From Pyrococcus kukulkanii (GTDB taxonomy: Archaea > Methanobacteriota_B > Thermococci > Thermococcales > Thermococcaceae): 64,000 nt of DNA. Shown here one piece after another: positions 34,633 to 46,754 of this stretch. Under the pieces are notes generated by a model that worked only from the letters and a program-made list of their open reading frames with translations, made no database searches and was not told the origin of the DNA. The stretch is from the NCBI RefSeq assembly GCF_001577775.1, contig NZ_CP010835.1:1-64000 (forward strand). The letters run 5' to 3'. Every line of letters begins with the position of its first letter. Within the stretch, counting starts at the first letter, position 1. The position numbers were made by a program, and so were the translations under genes.

Positions 34633-37600
34633 TGGAGCTTCCACAGGAAATGAAGGAGTACTTTGAGATGCTTCAGCGTGAGATTGACAAGGCCTATGAG
34701 ATAGCGAAGAAGGCGAGGGCCCAGGGTAAGGATCCCTCAACCGATGTGGAGATACCTCAAGCTACTGATATGGCTGGAAGAGTTGAGAGTTTAGTTGGTC
34801 CTCCAGGTGTTGCCGAGAGAATTAGGGAGCTCGTTAAGGAGTACGGTAAGGAAATTGCTGCATTGAAGATAGTTGATGAGATAATTGAGGGTAAGTTTGG
34901 AGACTTCGGGAGTAAGGAGAAGTACGCTGAACAGGCTGTTAGAACGGCCCTAGCGATACTTACCGAGGGAATAGTTTCCGCTCCCATAGAAGGAATAGCT
35001 GATGTTAAAATAAAGAGGAATACTTGGGCCGATAACAGTGAGTATCTGGCTTTGTACTACGCTGGCCCCATAAGAAGTTCCGGTGGAACTGCTCAGGCCC
35101 TGAGTGTCCTCGTTGGTGACTATGTTAGGAGAAAACTTGGCTTAGACAGGTTTAAGCCGAGCGAAAAGCACATAGAGAGGATGGTTGAGGAAGTTGACCT
35201 CTACCACAGGGCCGTAACGAGGTTGCAGTACCATCCCTCTCCGGAGGAAGTCAGGCTGGCGATGAAGAACATTCCCATAGAAATTACCGGTGAAGCTACC
35301 GATGACGTTGAGGTTTCTCATAGGGATGTTCCTGGGGTTGAGACGAACCAGCTGAGGGGTGGAGCTATTCTCGTTCTGGCTGAGGGTGTTCTCCAGAAGG
35401 CCAAGAAGCTCGTTAAGTACATAGATAAGATGGGCATTGAAGGGTGGGACTGGCTCAAAGAGTTTGTTGAGGCTAAGGAGAAAGGTGAATCAAAAGAGGA
35501 GGAAAAGGAGGAGAAGGCCCAGGAAACTGCCGTTGAGGAAGTTAAAGTTAAGGTTGAGAAGGGCTTCTACTATGAGCTCTACGAGAGGTTCAGGGCGGAG
35601 ATAGCCCCGAGCGATAAATATGCTAAGGAGATTATAGGTGGTAGGCCACTATTCTCGCAGCCCTCGGCAAATGGTGGCTTCAGGCTACGCTATGGGAGGA
35701 GCAGGGTTAGTGGTTTCGCCACTTGGAGCATAAATCCAGCAACGATGATTCTCGTTGATGAGTTCCTCGCTATAGGAACGCAGATGAAAACCGAAAGGCC
35801 GGGGAAGGGAGCGGTTGTAACTCCGGCAACTACGGCTGAAGGGCCAATAGTGAAGCTGAAGGACGGTAGTGTCCTCAGGGTAGATGATTATCAGCTGGCC
35901 CTCAAGATTAGGGATCAGGTCGAGGAGATTCTTTACTTGGGCGATGCAATAATAGCCTTTGGAGACTTCGTCGAGAACAACCAAACCCTACTACCAGCAA
36001 ACTACGTTGAGGAGTGGTGGATCCAGGAGTTCGTTAAGGCAGTTAATGAGGCTTATGAGGTTGAACTAAAACCATTTGAAGAGAATCCAAGGGATGCCGT
36101 TGAGGAAGCAGCCGAATACTTGGAGGTTGATCCAGACTTCCTTGCAAAGATGTTGTACGATCCCCTAAGGGTTAAGCCGCCTGTCGAGCTTGCCATTCAC
36201 TTCTCCGAGATACTTGAGATACCCCTCCATCCATACTATACCCTCTACTGGAACACTTTAAAGCCACATGAAGTTGAGGAGCTCTGGAAAGTTCTCAAAG
36301 AGAATTCCAAAATCGAGTGGGACAGCTTTAGGGGGATAAAGTTTGCGAGAAGGGTTGAGGTACCACTAGAAGCCCTAGGTAATGCAAAGAGGTACCTTGA
36401 GCTCTTAGGCCTCCCCCACATCGTTAAGGAGGGCAAGGTAATAGTGGAGTATCCCTGGGCTGCAGCCCTGCTAACTCCTTTAGGTAATTTGGAGTGGGAG
36501 TTCAAGGCTAAGCCTCTCTTCACGGTAATTGATATAATAAATGAGAACAACCAGATTAAGCTTAGGGACAGGGGAATAAGTTGGATTGGGGCAAGAATGG
36601 GGAGGCCCGAAAAGGCTAAGGAGAGAAAGATGAAACCTCCGGTTCAGATCTTATTCCCGATTGGCCTAGCCGGGGGTTCTTCAAGAGACATAAAGAAGGC
36701 CGCTGAAGAGGGTAAAATTGCTGAGGTTGAAATAGCGTTCTTTAAGTGTCCTAAGTGTGGCCATACTGGCCCTGAACACCTCTGTCCAAACTGCGGAACT
36801 AGGAAAGAGTTGGTATGGGTCTGCCCCAAGTGCAACGCTGAATATCCAGAGAGCCAGGCCCAGGGCTATGACTACACGTGTCCAAAGTGCAACATTAAGC
36901 TTAGGCCTTTCACAAAGAGAAAGATTAAGCCCTCCGAACTGTTAACAAGGGCCATGGAGAACGTGAAAGTTTACGGAATTGACAAGCTGAAAGGTGTCAT
37001 GGGAATGACATCAGGCTGGAAGATGGCAGAGCCGCTCGAGAAAGGTTTGTTGAGAGCTAAGAATGATGTCTACGTGTTCAAGGATGGGACGATAAGGTTC
37101 GATGCTACTGATGCCCCAATAACTCACTTTAGGCCCAGGGAAATAGGGGTCAGCGTTGAGAAGCTTAGGGAGCTCGGTTACACCCACGACTTTGAAGGAA
37201 AGCCGTTGGTTAGCGAAGACCAAATAGTCGAGCTCAAGCCCCAGGATGTAATACTGTCCAAGGAGGCCGGCAAGTACCTGCTGAAGGTTGCTAGGTTCGT
37301 TGATGACCTACTTGAGAAGTTCTATGGATTGCCCAGGTTCTACAATGCGGAGAAAATGGAGGACTTAATTGGCCACCTCGTTATAGGTCTGGCCCCTCAC
37401 ACCTCCGCGGGAATTGTGGGTAGGATAATAGGCTTCGTCGATGCTCTAGTTGGCTACGCTCATCCCTACTTCCACGCCGCAAAGAGGAGAAACTGCTTCC
37501 CTGGGAACACAACGATACTTGTGCAGATAAACGGAAAGCCAGCGAGGATAACCTTGAAGGAGTTGTACGAGCTCTTCGATGGGGAGAGTTATGAGAACAT

Positions 37601-38939
37601 GGTTTACGTTAAGAGGAAACCTAAGGCCGACATCAAGGTTTATTCCCTCGATCCCGAAACTGGAAAAGTTGTTCTGACGGACATTGAGGACGTTATAAAG
37701 GCTCCAGCGACGGATCACTTGATAAGGTTTGAGCTGGAACTCGGGAGGAGCTTTGAAACTACTCCCGATCACCCCGTTTTGGTGTATGAGAATGGAAAGT
37801 TCGTGAAGAAGAGGGCGTTTGAGGTTAGGGAGGGCGATTTGATACCCGTTTTTGAAACAGGATTGTCAAACGTTCAAATCGGAGATGTCAGCCTCCTTAA
37901 GGTGTCTAAGGTTCAATATGTGGAGCCACCTGAGGATTTCGTGTACTCGCTAAGTGCATCAAAATATCATACTATAGTAATTAGTAATAACATTACCACT
38001 GCAAATTGTGATGGCGACGAGGATGCTGTTATGCTACTCCTAGATGCCCTCCTCAACTTCTCCCGCTACTACCTCCCAGAGAAGAGAGGAGGAAAGATGG
38101 ATGCTCCACTTGTAATTACTACTCGTCTAGACCCCAGGGAAGTTGACAGCGAAGTACACAATATGGATATAGTCCGCTACTATCCCATCGAATTCTATGA
38201 GGCAACTTACGAGCTTAAATCGCCAAAAGAGCTAGTTGGTGTTATAGAAAGAGTTGAAGATAGACTGGGAAAGCCTGAAATGTACTACGGGATAAAGTTT
38301 ACCCACGACACGGATGACATAGCTTTAGGCCCCAAGCTCAGCCTGTACAAACAGTTGGGAGACATGGAGGAGAAAGTTAGGAGGCAGTTGGAGGTTGCTA
38401 AGAGAATAAGAGCGGTAGATGAACACTATGTAGCTGAAACGATCCTCAACTCTCACTTAATTCCAGATTTGAGAGGTAACTTGAGGAGCTTCACGAGGCA
38501 GGAGTTTAGGTGTGTTAAGTGCAACACGAAGTTTAGAAGGCCCCCTATGGATGGCAAGTGTCCCGTATGTGGGGGGAAGATAGTTCTAACTGTCAGCAAA
38601 GGTGCAATAGAGAAGTACCTTGGAACGGCTAAGATGCTCGTTACCGAATATAACGTTAAGGACTATACAAGACAGAGGATATGCCTCACTGAGAGAGACA
38701 TAGATTCTCTCTTTGAGTACCTATTCCCTGAGACACAGCTCACACTCCTGGTGAATCCAAACGATATTTGCCAGAAAATGGTTAAGGCAAGGACTGGTCA
38801 CGTTAAATCTGGTGGGCTCTTGGAGAACTTCAAATCAAACGGGGAGAAGAAAGAAACTAAGAGGCAGGAGAAAAAAGCAAAAGAAAAGCCTAAGAAGAAG
38901 AAAGTGATAAGCTTAGAAGACTTCTTCTCCAAGAAATAA
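34632..38939 (+). CDS. polC: DNA polymerase D large subunit DP2, with mini-intein
   Basis: 1435 residues including a 171-residue intein at residues 955-1125. Removing it leaves a DP2 of about 1264 residues, the catalytic subunit of polymerase D with its two-barrel active site. The invariant acidic motif follows the intein site as CDGDEDAVMLL. Zinc clusters are at CPKCGHTGPEHLCPNCG with CPKC and CPKC (about 703-760), and CVKCNTKF with CPVCGG near 1296-1320. The C-terminus has a basic KKAKEKPKKKKV stretch and a PCNA-binding ISLEDFFSKK. ATG at 34632 overlaps the polB stop. Confidence 0.95.
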   Translation: MELPQEMKEYFEMLQREIDKAYEIAKKARAQGKDPSTDVEIPQATDMAGRVESLVGPPGVAERIRELVKEYGKEIAALKIVDEIIEGKFGDFGSKEKYAEQAVRTALAILTEGIVSAPIEGIADVKIKRNTWADNSEYLALYYAGPIRSSGGTAQALSVLVGDYVRRKLGLDRFKPSEKHIERMVEEVDLYHRAVTRLQYHPSPEEVRLAMKNIPIEITGEATDDVEVSHRDVPGVETNQLRGGAILVLAEGVLQKAKKLVKYIDKMGIEGWDWLKEFVEAKEKGESKEEEKEEKAQETAVEEVKVKVEKGFYYELYERFRAEIAPSDKYAKEIIGGRPLFSQPSANGGFRLRYGRSRVSGFATWSINPATMILVDEFLAIGTQMKTERPGKGAVVTPATTAEGPIVKLKDGSVLRVDDYQLALKIRDQVEEILYLGDAIIAFGDFVENNQTLLPANYVEEWWIQEFVKAVNEAYEVELKPFEENPRDAVEEAAEYLEVDPDFLAKMLYDPLRVKPPVELAIHFSEILEIPLHPYYTLYWNTLKPHEVEELWKVLKENSKIEWDSFRGIKFARRVEVPLEALGNAKRYLELLGLPHIVKEGKVIVEYPWAAALLTPLGNLEWEFKAKPLFTVIDIINENNQIKLRDRGISWIGARMGRPEKAKERKMKPPVQILFPIGLAGGSSRDIKKAAEEGKIAEVEIAFFKCPKCGHTGPEHLCPNCGTRKELVWVCPKCNAEYPESQAQGYDYTCPKCNIKLRPFTKRKIKPSELLTRAMENVKVYGIDKLKGVMGMTSGWKMAEPLEKGLLRAKNDVYVFKDGTIRFDATDAPITHFRPREIGVSVEKLRELGYTHDFEGKPLVSEDQIVELKPQDVILSKEAGKYLLKVARFVDDLLEKFYGLPRFYNAEKMEDLIGHLVIGLAPHTSAGIVGRIIGFVDALVGYAHPYFHAAKRRNCFPGNTTILVQINGKPARITLKELYELFDGESYENMVYVKRKPKADIKVYSLDPETGKVVLTDIEDVIKAPATDHLIRFELELGRSFETTPDHPVLVYENGKFVKKRAFEVREGDLIPVFETGLSNVQIGDVSLLKVSKVQYVEPPEDFVYSLSASKYHTIVISNNITTANCDGDEDAVMLLLDALLNFSRYYLPEKRGGKMDAPLVITTRLDPREVDSEVHNMDIVRYYPIEFYEATYELKSPKELVGVIERVEDRLGKPEMYYGIKFTHDTDDIALGPKLSLYKQLGDMEEKVRRQLEVAKRIRAVDEHYVAETILNSHLIPDLRGNLRSFTRQEFRCVKCNTKFRRPPMDGKCPVCGGKIVLTVSKGAIEKYLGTAKMLVTEYNVKDYTRQRICLTERDIDSLFEYLFPETQLTLLVNPNDICQKMVKARTGHVKSGGLLENFKSNGEKKETKRQEKKAKEKPKKKKVISLEDFFSKK
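37494..38006 (+). other. Mini-intein in DP2 (171 aa, no endonuclease)
   Basis: It begins with Cys (CFPGNTTILVQINGKP, block A), has block B TTPDHPVLV with its His, and ends in FVYSLSASKYHTIVISNN then TTAN before the extein Cys of CDGDED. No LAGLIDADG endonuclease domain is present. The residue before the terminal Asn is Ala rather than the usual His. The insertion splits the most conserved acidic motif of DP2, so splicing is required for polymerase activity. Confidence 0.9.
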
Positions 38940-38990
38940 CCACAACTTTTAAGTTATCTCTCGAGAATAAATTCCCTGGAGGCTTGGCCA

Positions 38991-39623
38991 ATGAAGATAG
39001 TCTGGTACGGTCATGCATGCTTTCTTGTGAAGACGAAAGGTGTGAGCATTCTGATAGATCCTTACCCTGATGTAGATGAGGACAAAATGGAAAAAGTTGA
39101 TTACATCCTTATAACTCACGAGCACATGGATCACTATGGCAAAACTCCCCTAATAGCGAGGCTGAATGACGCTGAGGTAATAGGACCGAAAACCGTTTAC
39201 CTCATGGCAATAAGCGATGGCCTCACGAAGGTCAGGGAAGTTAAGGCGGGCCAGACATTTGACGTTGGAGGGGTTGAAGTTGAAGCATTTTACACTGAGC
39301 ACCCAACGAGCCAGTACCCCTTGGGCTACCTCATAAAAGGCGAAAAGAGCGTTGCGCACCTTGGGGATACGTACTACAGTCCCACGTTCAAGGGGCTTAG
39401 GGGAAGGGTTGACATATTATTGGTTCCAATAGGAGGGAGATCTACTGCGAGCGAGAGGGAGGCCGTGGATATAATCGACATAATAAGGCCAAGGATCGTC
39501 GTTCCAATGCACTACGGAACTTACGGCCCAGGAAACGTTGAAGGCTTTAAGCAGGAATTGGTTAAGAGGCGCGTTTGGGTTCTCGTAAAGGATCTCAAGC
39601 CCTATGAGGGCTTTGAGGTATGA
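38991..39623 (+). CDS. UPF0173 metal-dependent hydrolase (MBL fold)
   Basis: 210 residues. [12 protein letters not shown] at the start, [10 protein letters not shown] (44-53) and HLGDTYYSP with the late HYGT give the complete metallo-beta-lactamase ligand set. The UPF0173 family has unknown substrates. It sits between polC and radB in the replication cluster, the same place as in P. furiosus as I recall, and overlaps or nearly abuts radB. A link to DNA metabolism is suggested by position only. Confidence 0.88.
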   Translation: MKIVWYGHACFLVKTKGVSILIDPYPDVDEDKMEKVDYILITHEHMDHYGKTPLIARLNDAEVIGPKTVYLMAISDGLTKVREVKAGQTFDVGGVEVEAFYTEHPTSQYPLGYLIKGEKSVAHLGDTYYSPTFKGLRGRVDILLVPIGGRSTASEREAVDIIDIIRPRIVVPMHYGTYGPGNVEGFKQELVKRRVWVLVKDLKPYEGFEV

Positions 39624-39633
39624 GGTCTCAGAA

Positions 39634-40290
39634 ATGCTGACTACCGGCGTTAGGGCCCTAGATGAGTTACTCGGGGGAGGCGTAGCTAGGGGGGTTATCC
39701 TGCAGGTCTACGGTGCTTTTGCCACTGGAAAAACAACTTTTGCAATGCAGGTTGGCCTTTTAAATGAGGGAAAGGTTGCCTACGTTGACACCGAAGGGGG
39801 CTTCTCTCCCGAGAGATTGAAGCAGATGGCCGAGAGCAGAGGGTTAGATCCACAGAGGGCTTTAGAGAAGTTCATACTCTTTGAACCCCTGGATTTTAAA
39901 GAGCAGAGGCAGGTGATATCTAAGCTCAAGACGGTCGTTAACGAGAAATTCTCCCTAGTTGTTGTGGATTCAATTACCGCTCACTACAGATCGGAGGGCA
40001 GTAAAGATCACGGTGAGCTAGCCAAGCAACTTCAGGTTCTCCAATGGCTTGCTAGAAGGAAGAACGTTGCTGTAATAGTCGTAAATCAAGTGTACTATGA
40101 CTCGAACTCCAACACCCTGAGACCGATAGCCGAGCACACCTTGGGCTACAAAACAAAGGACATAGTAAGGTTCGAGAGGCTGAGGGTTGGAGTAAGGGTT
40201 GCCGTTCTTGAGAGGCACAGGTTTAAGCCCGAGGGAACTATGGTCTACTTCAAGATTACCGATAAAGGGATAGAGGATGTTAGCGAATGA
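39634..40290 (+). CDS. radB: RadB recombinase paralogue
   Basis: 218 residues, a RecA core without the helix-hairpin-helix domain. Walker A is GAFATGKTT (about 26-34), the arginine-rich early segment is DTEGGFSPERLKQMAESRG, and Walker B is LVVVDSITAHYR. RadB binds DNA and Holliday-junction enzymes and supports recombination beside RadA; in Pyrococcus it is also known to bind DP1. ATG at 39634 has TGAGGT upstream; the in-frame codon at 39604 lies inside the preceding gene. It ends just inside the convergent ATPase gene. Confidence 0.93.
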   Translation: MLTTGVRALDELLGGGVARGVILQVYGAFATGKTTFAMQVGLLNEGKVAYVDTEGGFSPERLKQMAESRGLDPQRALEKFILFEPLDFKEQRQVISKLKTVVNEKFSLVVVDSITAHYRSEGSKDHGELAKQLQVLQWLARRKNVAVIVVNQVYYDSNSNTLRPIAEHTLGYKTKDIVRFERLRVGVRVAVLERHRFKPEGTMVYFKITDKGIEDVSE

Positions 40291-41674
40291 TATCTCTAAG
40301 GTCAAAAGCTAGTATTCCCTCTTCCCTCAGCTCTTCCTTGTCCTCAATACTTCTTGCTATTACTCCGAACGTATAGGTGCCTTTAAGTGGGAGTAGCTCT
40401 GCTTTTCTCTCCAGCTCCCTTAGAATCCTCCTTACATCTTTTAGTTTTAGATCCCTCCACTTTACTTCAAATAACGCAACGTTATGTCTGTTGTACGCTA
40501 CGACATCCACTTCCTCTCCCTTGTGCCACCATCGGCCAACGCGTTCTAGTTTAAAGCTAAGATCAAGTTTTTTCACAAATTCCTGGGCTATCCTCTCGTA
40601 GGTTTTTCCCACAAAGGGTTGAAATTCCCTCTTAAATTTCTCAAAGACTTTCTCAGGATTTTCCTCCAACATCGTGTAGTTGTGATAGATGAACCTAAAC
40701 CAGAAGTTGAAGAACTCATCCTTTATCTTGTATGCGACTTTCCTCGTCTTCAGCGGATTTTCGGTGACGGGAACTTCTCTCGTCAGGTATTCGTTGTTGT
40801 TAGTCAGCTCGCTTAGGTACTTTCCTACGGTTAGAATTTTCATTCCAGTTTTGTCACTTATCTCCTTAGGCGTGACATAGCCAAGGCTTACGGCCTCAAG
40901 AATTGAAAAATATGCTCTATAAAATCTCCCAAACTCTAATTTGAGGACGTTCAGGCCTTCTTCTCTGAGCGGGGCAAATTCATCGAAAAATAGGGCTTTC
41001 AACGTGTTAAATACATCTCCCCTATGATAACGCGGAAGGTAGAGGAGATATTTTGGCATTCCACCCAGTGCTGAATACAATTCAACGAAGTCTTCCGGAC
41101 TTATCTTGATCAGTGACCGCACAAAGGTCCAAGAATTCCAAAAATCGAAGGGCTTAAGCTTTATCCATTCATCTACCCTGCCAAAGAGTGGCTCTTTTCT
41201 GTCCATAAAGATGTGCTTAATCATGCCAACGTATGAACCAACCGCTATTAACATCAAATTTGAGCTTTCCTTCTTTTCATCCCAGAGTTTTTGAAGTGAG
41301 GAGAATAGAGAATGTTTTACTGTCCTTAAGTTTTGAAACTCATCAAAAACAACTACTAGCTTTTTCTCTTGTGAAAATTCAAGTAGGAAATTTATCATCT
41401 CCTCTAGCGACGTGAACTTCAGTTTTATGTACCGCGGGATGTGGGGGGAAAGCTTGTTCTCAATTTCTTGGAGGTATTCATCGAGAAGTAGGGTTTCATC
41501 TTTCTCACTAACGAAGAAATATAGGCCAAGCTTGTCTTTTAAGAATTCTTTAACGAGGGCAGTTTTTCCTACCCTTCTCCTTCCGTAGATTACCACAAAG
41601 CTTGAGCCCGGGAAAGAATAGATTTCGTTGAGCTTTTCGAGCTCGCGCTCCCTATCGTGAAACATATTACTCAT
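40280..41674 (-). CDS. Archaeal ATPase with C-terminal DUF234 nuclease-like domain
   Basis: 464 residues from the ATG at 41674 (MSNMFHDRERELEKLNEI). Walker A is GRRRVGKTA, Walker B is VVVFDEFQNL and GSYVGMI follows. A winged helix (PKEISDKTGMKILTVGKYLSEL, about 265-286) precedes a C-terminal PD-(D/E)XK-like DUF234 domain with EEVDVVAYNRHNVALFEVKW, giving Asp, Glu and Lys in nuclease order. No ribosome site is seen, and a TATA-like TTTAAATA lies about 28 bases upstream, so the message is probably leaderless with a palindrome in the core promoter. Function is unknown. Confidence 0.85.
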   Translation of the reverse strand: MSNMFHDRERELEKLNEIYSFPGSSFVVIYGRRRVGKTALVKEFLKDKLGLYFFVSEKDETLLLDEYLQEIENKLSPHIPRYIKLKFTSLEEMINFLLEFSQEKKLVVVFDEFQNLRTVKHSLFSSLQKLWDEKKESSNLMLIAVGSYVGMIKHIFMDRKEPLFGRVDEWIKLKPFDFWNSWTFVRSLIKISPEDFVELYSALGGMPKYLLYLPRYHRGDVFNTLKALFFDEFAPLREEGLNVLKLEFGRFYRAYFSILEAVSLGYVTPKEISDKTGMKILTVGKYLSELTNNNEYLTREVPVTENPLKTRKVAYKIKDEFFNFWFRFIYHNYTMLEENPEKVFEKFKREFQPFVGKTYERIAQEFVKKLDLSFKLERVGRWWHKGEEVDVVAYNRHNVALFEVKWRDLKLKDVRRILRELERKAELLPLKGTYTFGVIARSIEDKEELREEGILAFDLRDIIR

Positions 41675-41705
41675 CGAGTATATTACCAAATTAGTAATAT
41701 TTAAA
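41664..41705 (-). promoter_or_regulatory. Palindrome in the core promoter of the DUF234 ATPase
   Basis: ATATTAC at 41680-41686 and GTAATAT at 41694-41700 form an inverted repeat with a 7-base centre; a third ATATTAC is at 41664-41670 overlapping the start codons. The TATA-like TTTAAATA (minus strand, about 41698-41705) abuts the palindrome. Position suits a repressor that blocks TBP or polymerase. Confidence 0.5.
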
Positions 41706-41764
41706 CTTTGCCAAACTCAAGCATTTAACACGGTGGGACGCAAACAAAAATAATATAAGAAAAG

Positions 41765-43183
41765 TCAGATCCTGTCGAAGACTTCCTGGGTTATCTTTAG
41801 AACGGCCTTGTATAGTCTTTCGCTTATTATCCCATCGTCGTAGTGCTCCTTGAGCTTGTCTTTGTCGATTATCTCCTTCTTTCCATCGGGCCACCTGACG
41901 ATGTCAACTTCAAGATCAATGTACCTTGCTTTGTCCGGATAAATCTCAACTGGAGTGTTTATGTTATAGAATTCTCCCTTTAAATTGCCCTCCTTATCAT
42001 AGTACCTGTGCACGAACCACCACTTTCCGGCCTCTATCTCAGTTATCGCATAGTCCCCATGCTCTATCGGTATCTCAAGTCCATCGTAGAACTTCCCGGG
42101 CCTGAGGAACCTCTTCATCTTCACCTTAAGCGGGTTCGTTGAAACCTCTATTATCTCTCCTGGGCCTATCTTTATCACCTGGCCATCTGGCTTAACGTGA
42201 TTCAGCGTGAAGAGCCAGCCAACTTTTGGCCCTTTATTCGTGACAACGGCCTCTATGAAGCCTTCACTAACCTTCTGCCTTTGGGAAGGCATCTTCGCAA
42301 GTATCCCCTCGGCAACTTCAACAGCTAAGGTGAACTCAGGATCGTAAGACTTGAATTGGTGGTGCCCTTCGATGGTTGGAACTACTTTGTGCCTTATCTC
42401 GTCAAGCTTCTTCTTCGTTCCTCCCCCGAACTCCACATCGTAAATCTCCCTTCCCTCAATGATCTCGGCTGGCGCTGAGTACTTGTCTGCTTCCTTAAGC
42501 CTATCGGCTATCTTTGACAGCCTTACGAGCTCATCTCTCAAAGTGTTCCAGTCCTTGTAGGCTGCCGCCGTTCTCCAGAGAACTCCCCACTCACCGAGAT
42601 CAACGCTTAGGCCGAGTATCCTGAGCCTCTCCCTCTCTTCTGGATCCTTTATCTTTCTTGAAATCTTTACGTGTCTCTGAACTCCTATGGGCTTTGGAAT
42701 TAACACCGCGTAGTCCCCAGGAATCGTTATGAGAACGCTGAGGTGGGGAAGAACGTTGTGCTTCTTAACCTGGACCACGACTTCATCTCCTTCCGTAGCA
42801 TCTGGGAGTTCTTCTATTAAAACTGTTCCAATGGCGTTTCCTATGTCGACGTAAACGTACCTATCGTCCCTCTTTACAACTATTCCCTTGTATATCCCGT
42901 AGAGCTTGTAGGGGAGCTTCCTGAAGAATACGTCAATGAACTCCTCCTCTAAAACCTTCTTAACTTCCTCAACCTTCGTTCCCACGATTGTAATTCCGTG
43001 GTTCCTGTCGTATATGTCCACGTCAAAGTCCTCATAGCTCTTTTCGATGCCGAGCCTTTCGGCAATAACATCGCTCGGCTGGACTATCTTAAACCCCCTG
43101 TCGAGGAACAGCTTCGTTAGGGCCGTGCTATAAATCCCCCTAATCCTCACCGCTATCTCTGACTCTGTAGACACTTTCACCAC
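41765..43183 (-). CDS. fau-1: RNA-binding protein FAU-1 (RNase E/G-like)
   Basis: 472 residues. An N-terminal S1-like/OB RNase E/G-type domain ([18 protein letters not shown] near 14-31; [20 protein letters not shown] near 97-116) is followed by a C-terminal DUF402 domain (about 310-460, with [20 protein letters not shown]). I recognise P. furiosus FAU-1, which binds AU-rich RNA and has been described as cleaving rRNA precursors. The start is one of two adjacent GTG codons (43183 or 43180) just after GAAAGAGG. It overlaps the upstream gene by 44 bases. Confidence 0.9.
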   Translation of the reverse strand: MVKVSTESEIAVRIRGIYSTALTKLFLDRGFKIVQPSDVIAERLGIEKSYEDFDVDIYDRNHGITIVGTKVEEVKKVLEEEFIDVFFRKLPYKLYGIYKGIVVKRDDRYVYVDIGNAIGTVLIEELPDATEGDEVVVQVKKHNVLPHLSVLITIPGDYAVLIPKPIGVQRHVKISRKIKDPEERERLRILGLSVDLGEWGVLWRTAAAYKDWNTLRDELVRLSKIADRLKEADKYSAPAEIIEGREIYDVEFGGGTKKKLDEIRHKVVPTIEGHHQFKSYDPEFTLAVEVAEGILAKMPSQRQKVSEGFIEAVVTNKGPKVGWLFTLNHVKPDGQVIKIGPGEIIEVSTNPLKVKMKRFLRPGKFYDGLEIPIEHGDYAITEIEAGKWWFVHRYYDKEGNLKGEFYNINTPVEIYPDKARYIDLEVDIVRWPDGKKEIIDKDKLKEHYDDGIISERLYKAVLKITQEVFDRI

Positions 43184-43826
43184 CTCTTTCCATCCTCTCC
43201 GTTATCCCAATGAGCGTTAATGCCTCCAGTATATCTCGAATTTCATCTCTCGGAATTCCAGTCTCTCGCTCTAGATGCCTCACTTCAACCCACTTAAGCC
43301 CCTGAGCGTTCAGCGTTCTCAGCAAGAATTCTACCTTAAATATGTCTGAGGGCCTATCATAGAGAAGCCTTAAGAACTTTATCAGGAGGGTGAAATCCTT
43401 AACGATTTTCTCTGCCCTTGAGATTCTCTCCATAAAGTGGGAAGGGACGCCGCCTTTATCCATTATCTCCATGAATTCTGCATAGGTAATCATGGAGTTG
43501 AGGTTTTCAGTCAGTATGTAATCGTAGTTCCTGTTAAACTGGATAATTTTTCTGATTGAAAACTCTAGCCTGTCCCTTTCATTGAAAGTTGCCAACGCAT
43601 CCTCTATTAGCCCTTTCATCTGCACAATGAGCCTTAAGGACTCTTGAACGTACCTTTCAAACTCTCTCCCCAGCTTAAAGGCCTCGTCACCAATCTCCGA
43701 CAAAATCTGTATTTCTTTGTTTAGAATTTGGTAGCATTCGCTCAGCGCCTGAAAGTCCCTCAACAGCGGTAATTTTTCCTCAAAGTCCCTGTGAAGTGTT
43801 CTGAGATTTTTTAACTTTTCGATCAA
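43140..43826 (-). CDS. Helical protein with C-terminal winged helix, unknown
   Basis: 228 residues, mostly long amphipathic helices, with a C-terminal winged-helix segment ([21 protein letters not shown], about 182-202, then [20 protein letters not shown]). The likely start is TTG at 43826 after GGGGGTC. Its 3' end overlaps fau-1 by 44 bases, implying coupled translation. A regulatory or scaffolding role for the RNA-processing protein is possible. I do not recognise the family. Confidence 0.65.
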   Translation of the reverse strand: MIEKLKNLRTLHRDFEEKLPLLRDFQALSECYQILNKEIQILSEIGDEAFKLGREFERYVQESLRLIVQMKGLIEDALATFNERDRLEFSIRKIIQFNRNYDYILTENLNSMITYAEFMEIMDKGGVPSHFMERISRAEKIVKDFTLLIKFLRLLYDRPSDIFKVEFLLRTLNAQGLKWVEVRHLERETGIPRDEIRDILEALTLIGITERMERGGESVYRVRDSGED

Positions 43827-43880
43827 AATGACCCCCTGTTTATATTTCGGCGGTTAACTATATCAATTTTCTTCCCAAAA

Positions 43881-45693
<1,813 letters not shown>

Positions 45694-45740
45694 CGCAAAC
45701 GCTTATTTTTATCATTTTGCATGTCATCTTGGAGGTTGCA

Positions 45741-46661
45741 ATGCTGATAGACAGGTTCGGAAGGCCCGTGACAAATCTAAGGATTTCACTAACAAAGGAG
45801 TGCAACCTAAACTGCTTCTACTGCCACAGGGAGGGACAGCTTGACGGAGAGCGAAGGATGACTCCTGAGGAGATAGAGAGAATAGTGAGGATAGCCTCCC
45901 GCTTAGGAATTAGGAAGGTGAAGCTCACGGGTGGGGAGCCTACTATAAGATCAGATATCATGGAGATAATTAGAAAAATTAGGCCCTACGTCATTGACCT
46001 CTCGCTCACGACTAATGGGACAACCCTCTACACCCTAGCGGAAAAGCTCAAGGAGGCTGGCCTTGATAGAGTAAATATAAGCCTCGACACGCTTGACAGA
46101 GAGAAGTATAAAATGATTACCGGCTTTGACGTTCTTGATCAAGTTTTGAAGGGAATAAGAAAGGCTACAAGGCTTTTTCATCCCGTAAAGCTCAACATGG
46201 TGGTTATGAAGGGGATTAATGATGACGAGATCTGGGATATGATAAGGTTCGCCGGGGAAGTCGGGGCGATCCTTCAACTGATAGAGATAGAGGTCCCCAG
46301 GGAGATGGAAGATTCCCAATTCTTCAAGGACTTCTTCTATCCCTTAAAGCCCTTGGAGGAAGAGTTCGAGAAATTGGCCGTAGAGATAAGGGAGAGGAGG
46401 ATGCACAGGAGGAGGAAGTACTTCCTCCCAGTTGATGGGAAAATCGTTGAAGTTGAAGTTGTAAGGTCGATGCACAACACTACCTTCTGTATGAACTGCA
46501 CGAGACTAAGGTTGACGGCCGATGGGTACCTTAAGACTTGTCTGCTTAGGAAAGACGACTTAATAGATATCCTGGGGCCCATGAGGAAAGGTGCCAGTGA
46601 TGAAGATTTAGTTGAAATATTTAAGAAAGCCGTTCTGTTAAGGGAGCCCTACTGGAAATAG
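45741..46661 (+). CDS. moaA: Radical SAM GTP 3',8-cyclase MoaA
   Basis: 306 residues. The radical SAM cluster motif [12 protein letters not shown] (24-35) and the C-terminal second-cluster cysteines ([20 protein letters not shown]) are both present, as is the glycine-rich LTGGEPTIR. MoaA converts GTP to the first intermediate of molybdopterin, here most likely for tungstopterin enzymes of Pyrococcus. moaE at 63297 belongs to the same pathway. ATG at 45741 has GGAGGT upstream; the in-frame codon at 45717 does not. It follows trm5 after 47 bases. Confidence 0.93.
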   Translation: MLIDRFGRPVTNLRISLTKECNLNCFYCHREGQLDGERRMTPEEIERIVRIASRLGIRKVKLTGGEPTIRSDIMEIIRKIRPYVIDLSLTTNGTTLYTLAEKLKEAGLDRVNISLDTLDREKYKMITGFDVLDQVLKGIRKATRLFHPVKLNMVVMKGINDDEIWDMIRFAGEVGAILQLIEIEVPREMEDSQFFKDFFYPLKPLEEEFEKLAVEIRERRMHRRRKYFLPVDGKIVEVEVVRSMHNTTFCMNCTRLRLTADGYLKTCLLRKDDLIDILGPMRKGASDEDLVEIFKKAVLLREPYWK

Positions 46662-46754
46662 CTAATGTAGAACCATCGTTGTATTGTCCATTCATTCTTA
46701 GCTTGGGATTTTAGGTATGCAAAAGAGCAGAAAAGAGGAAATGTAGAGTAGAGC

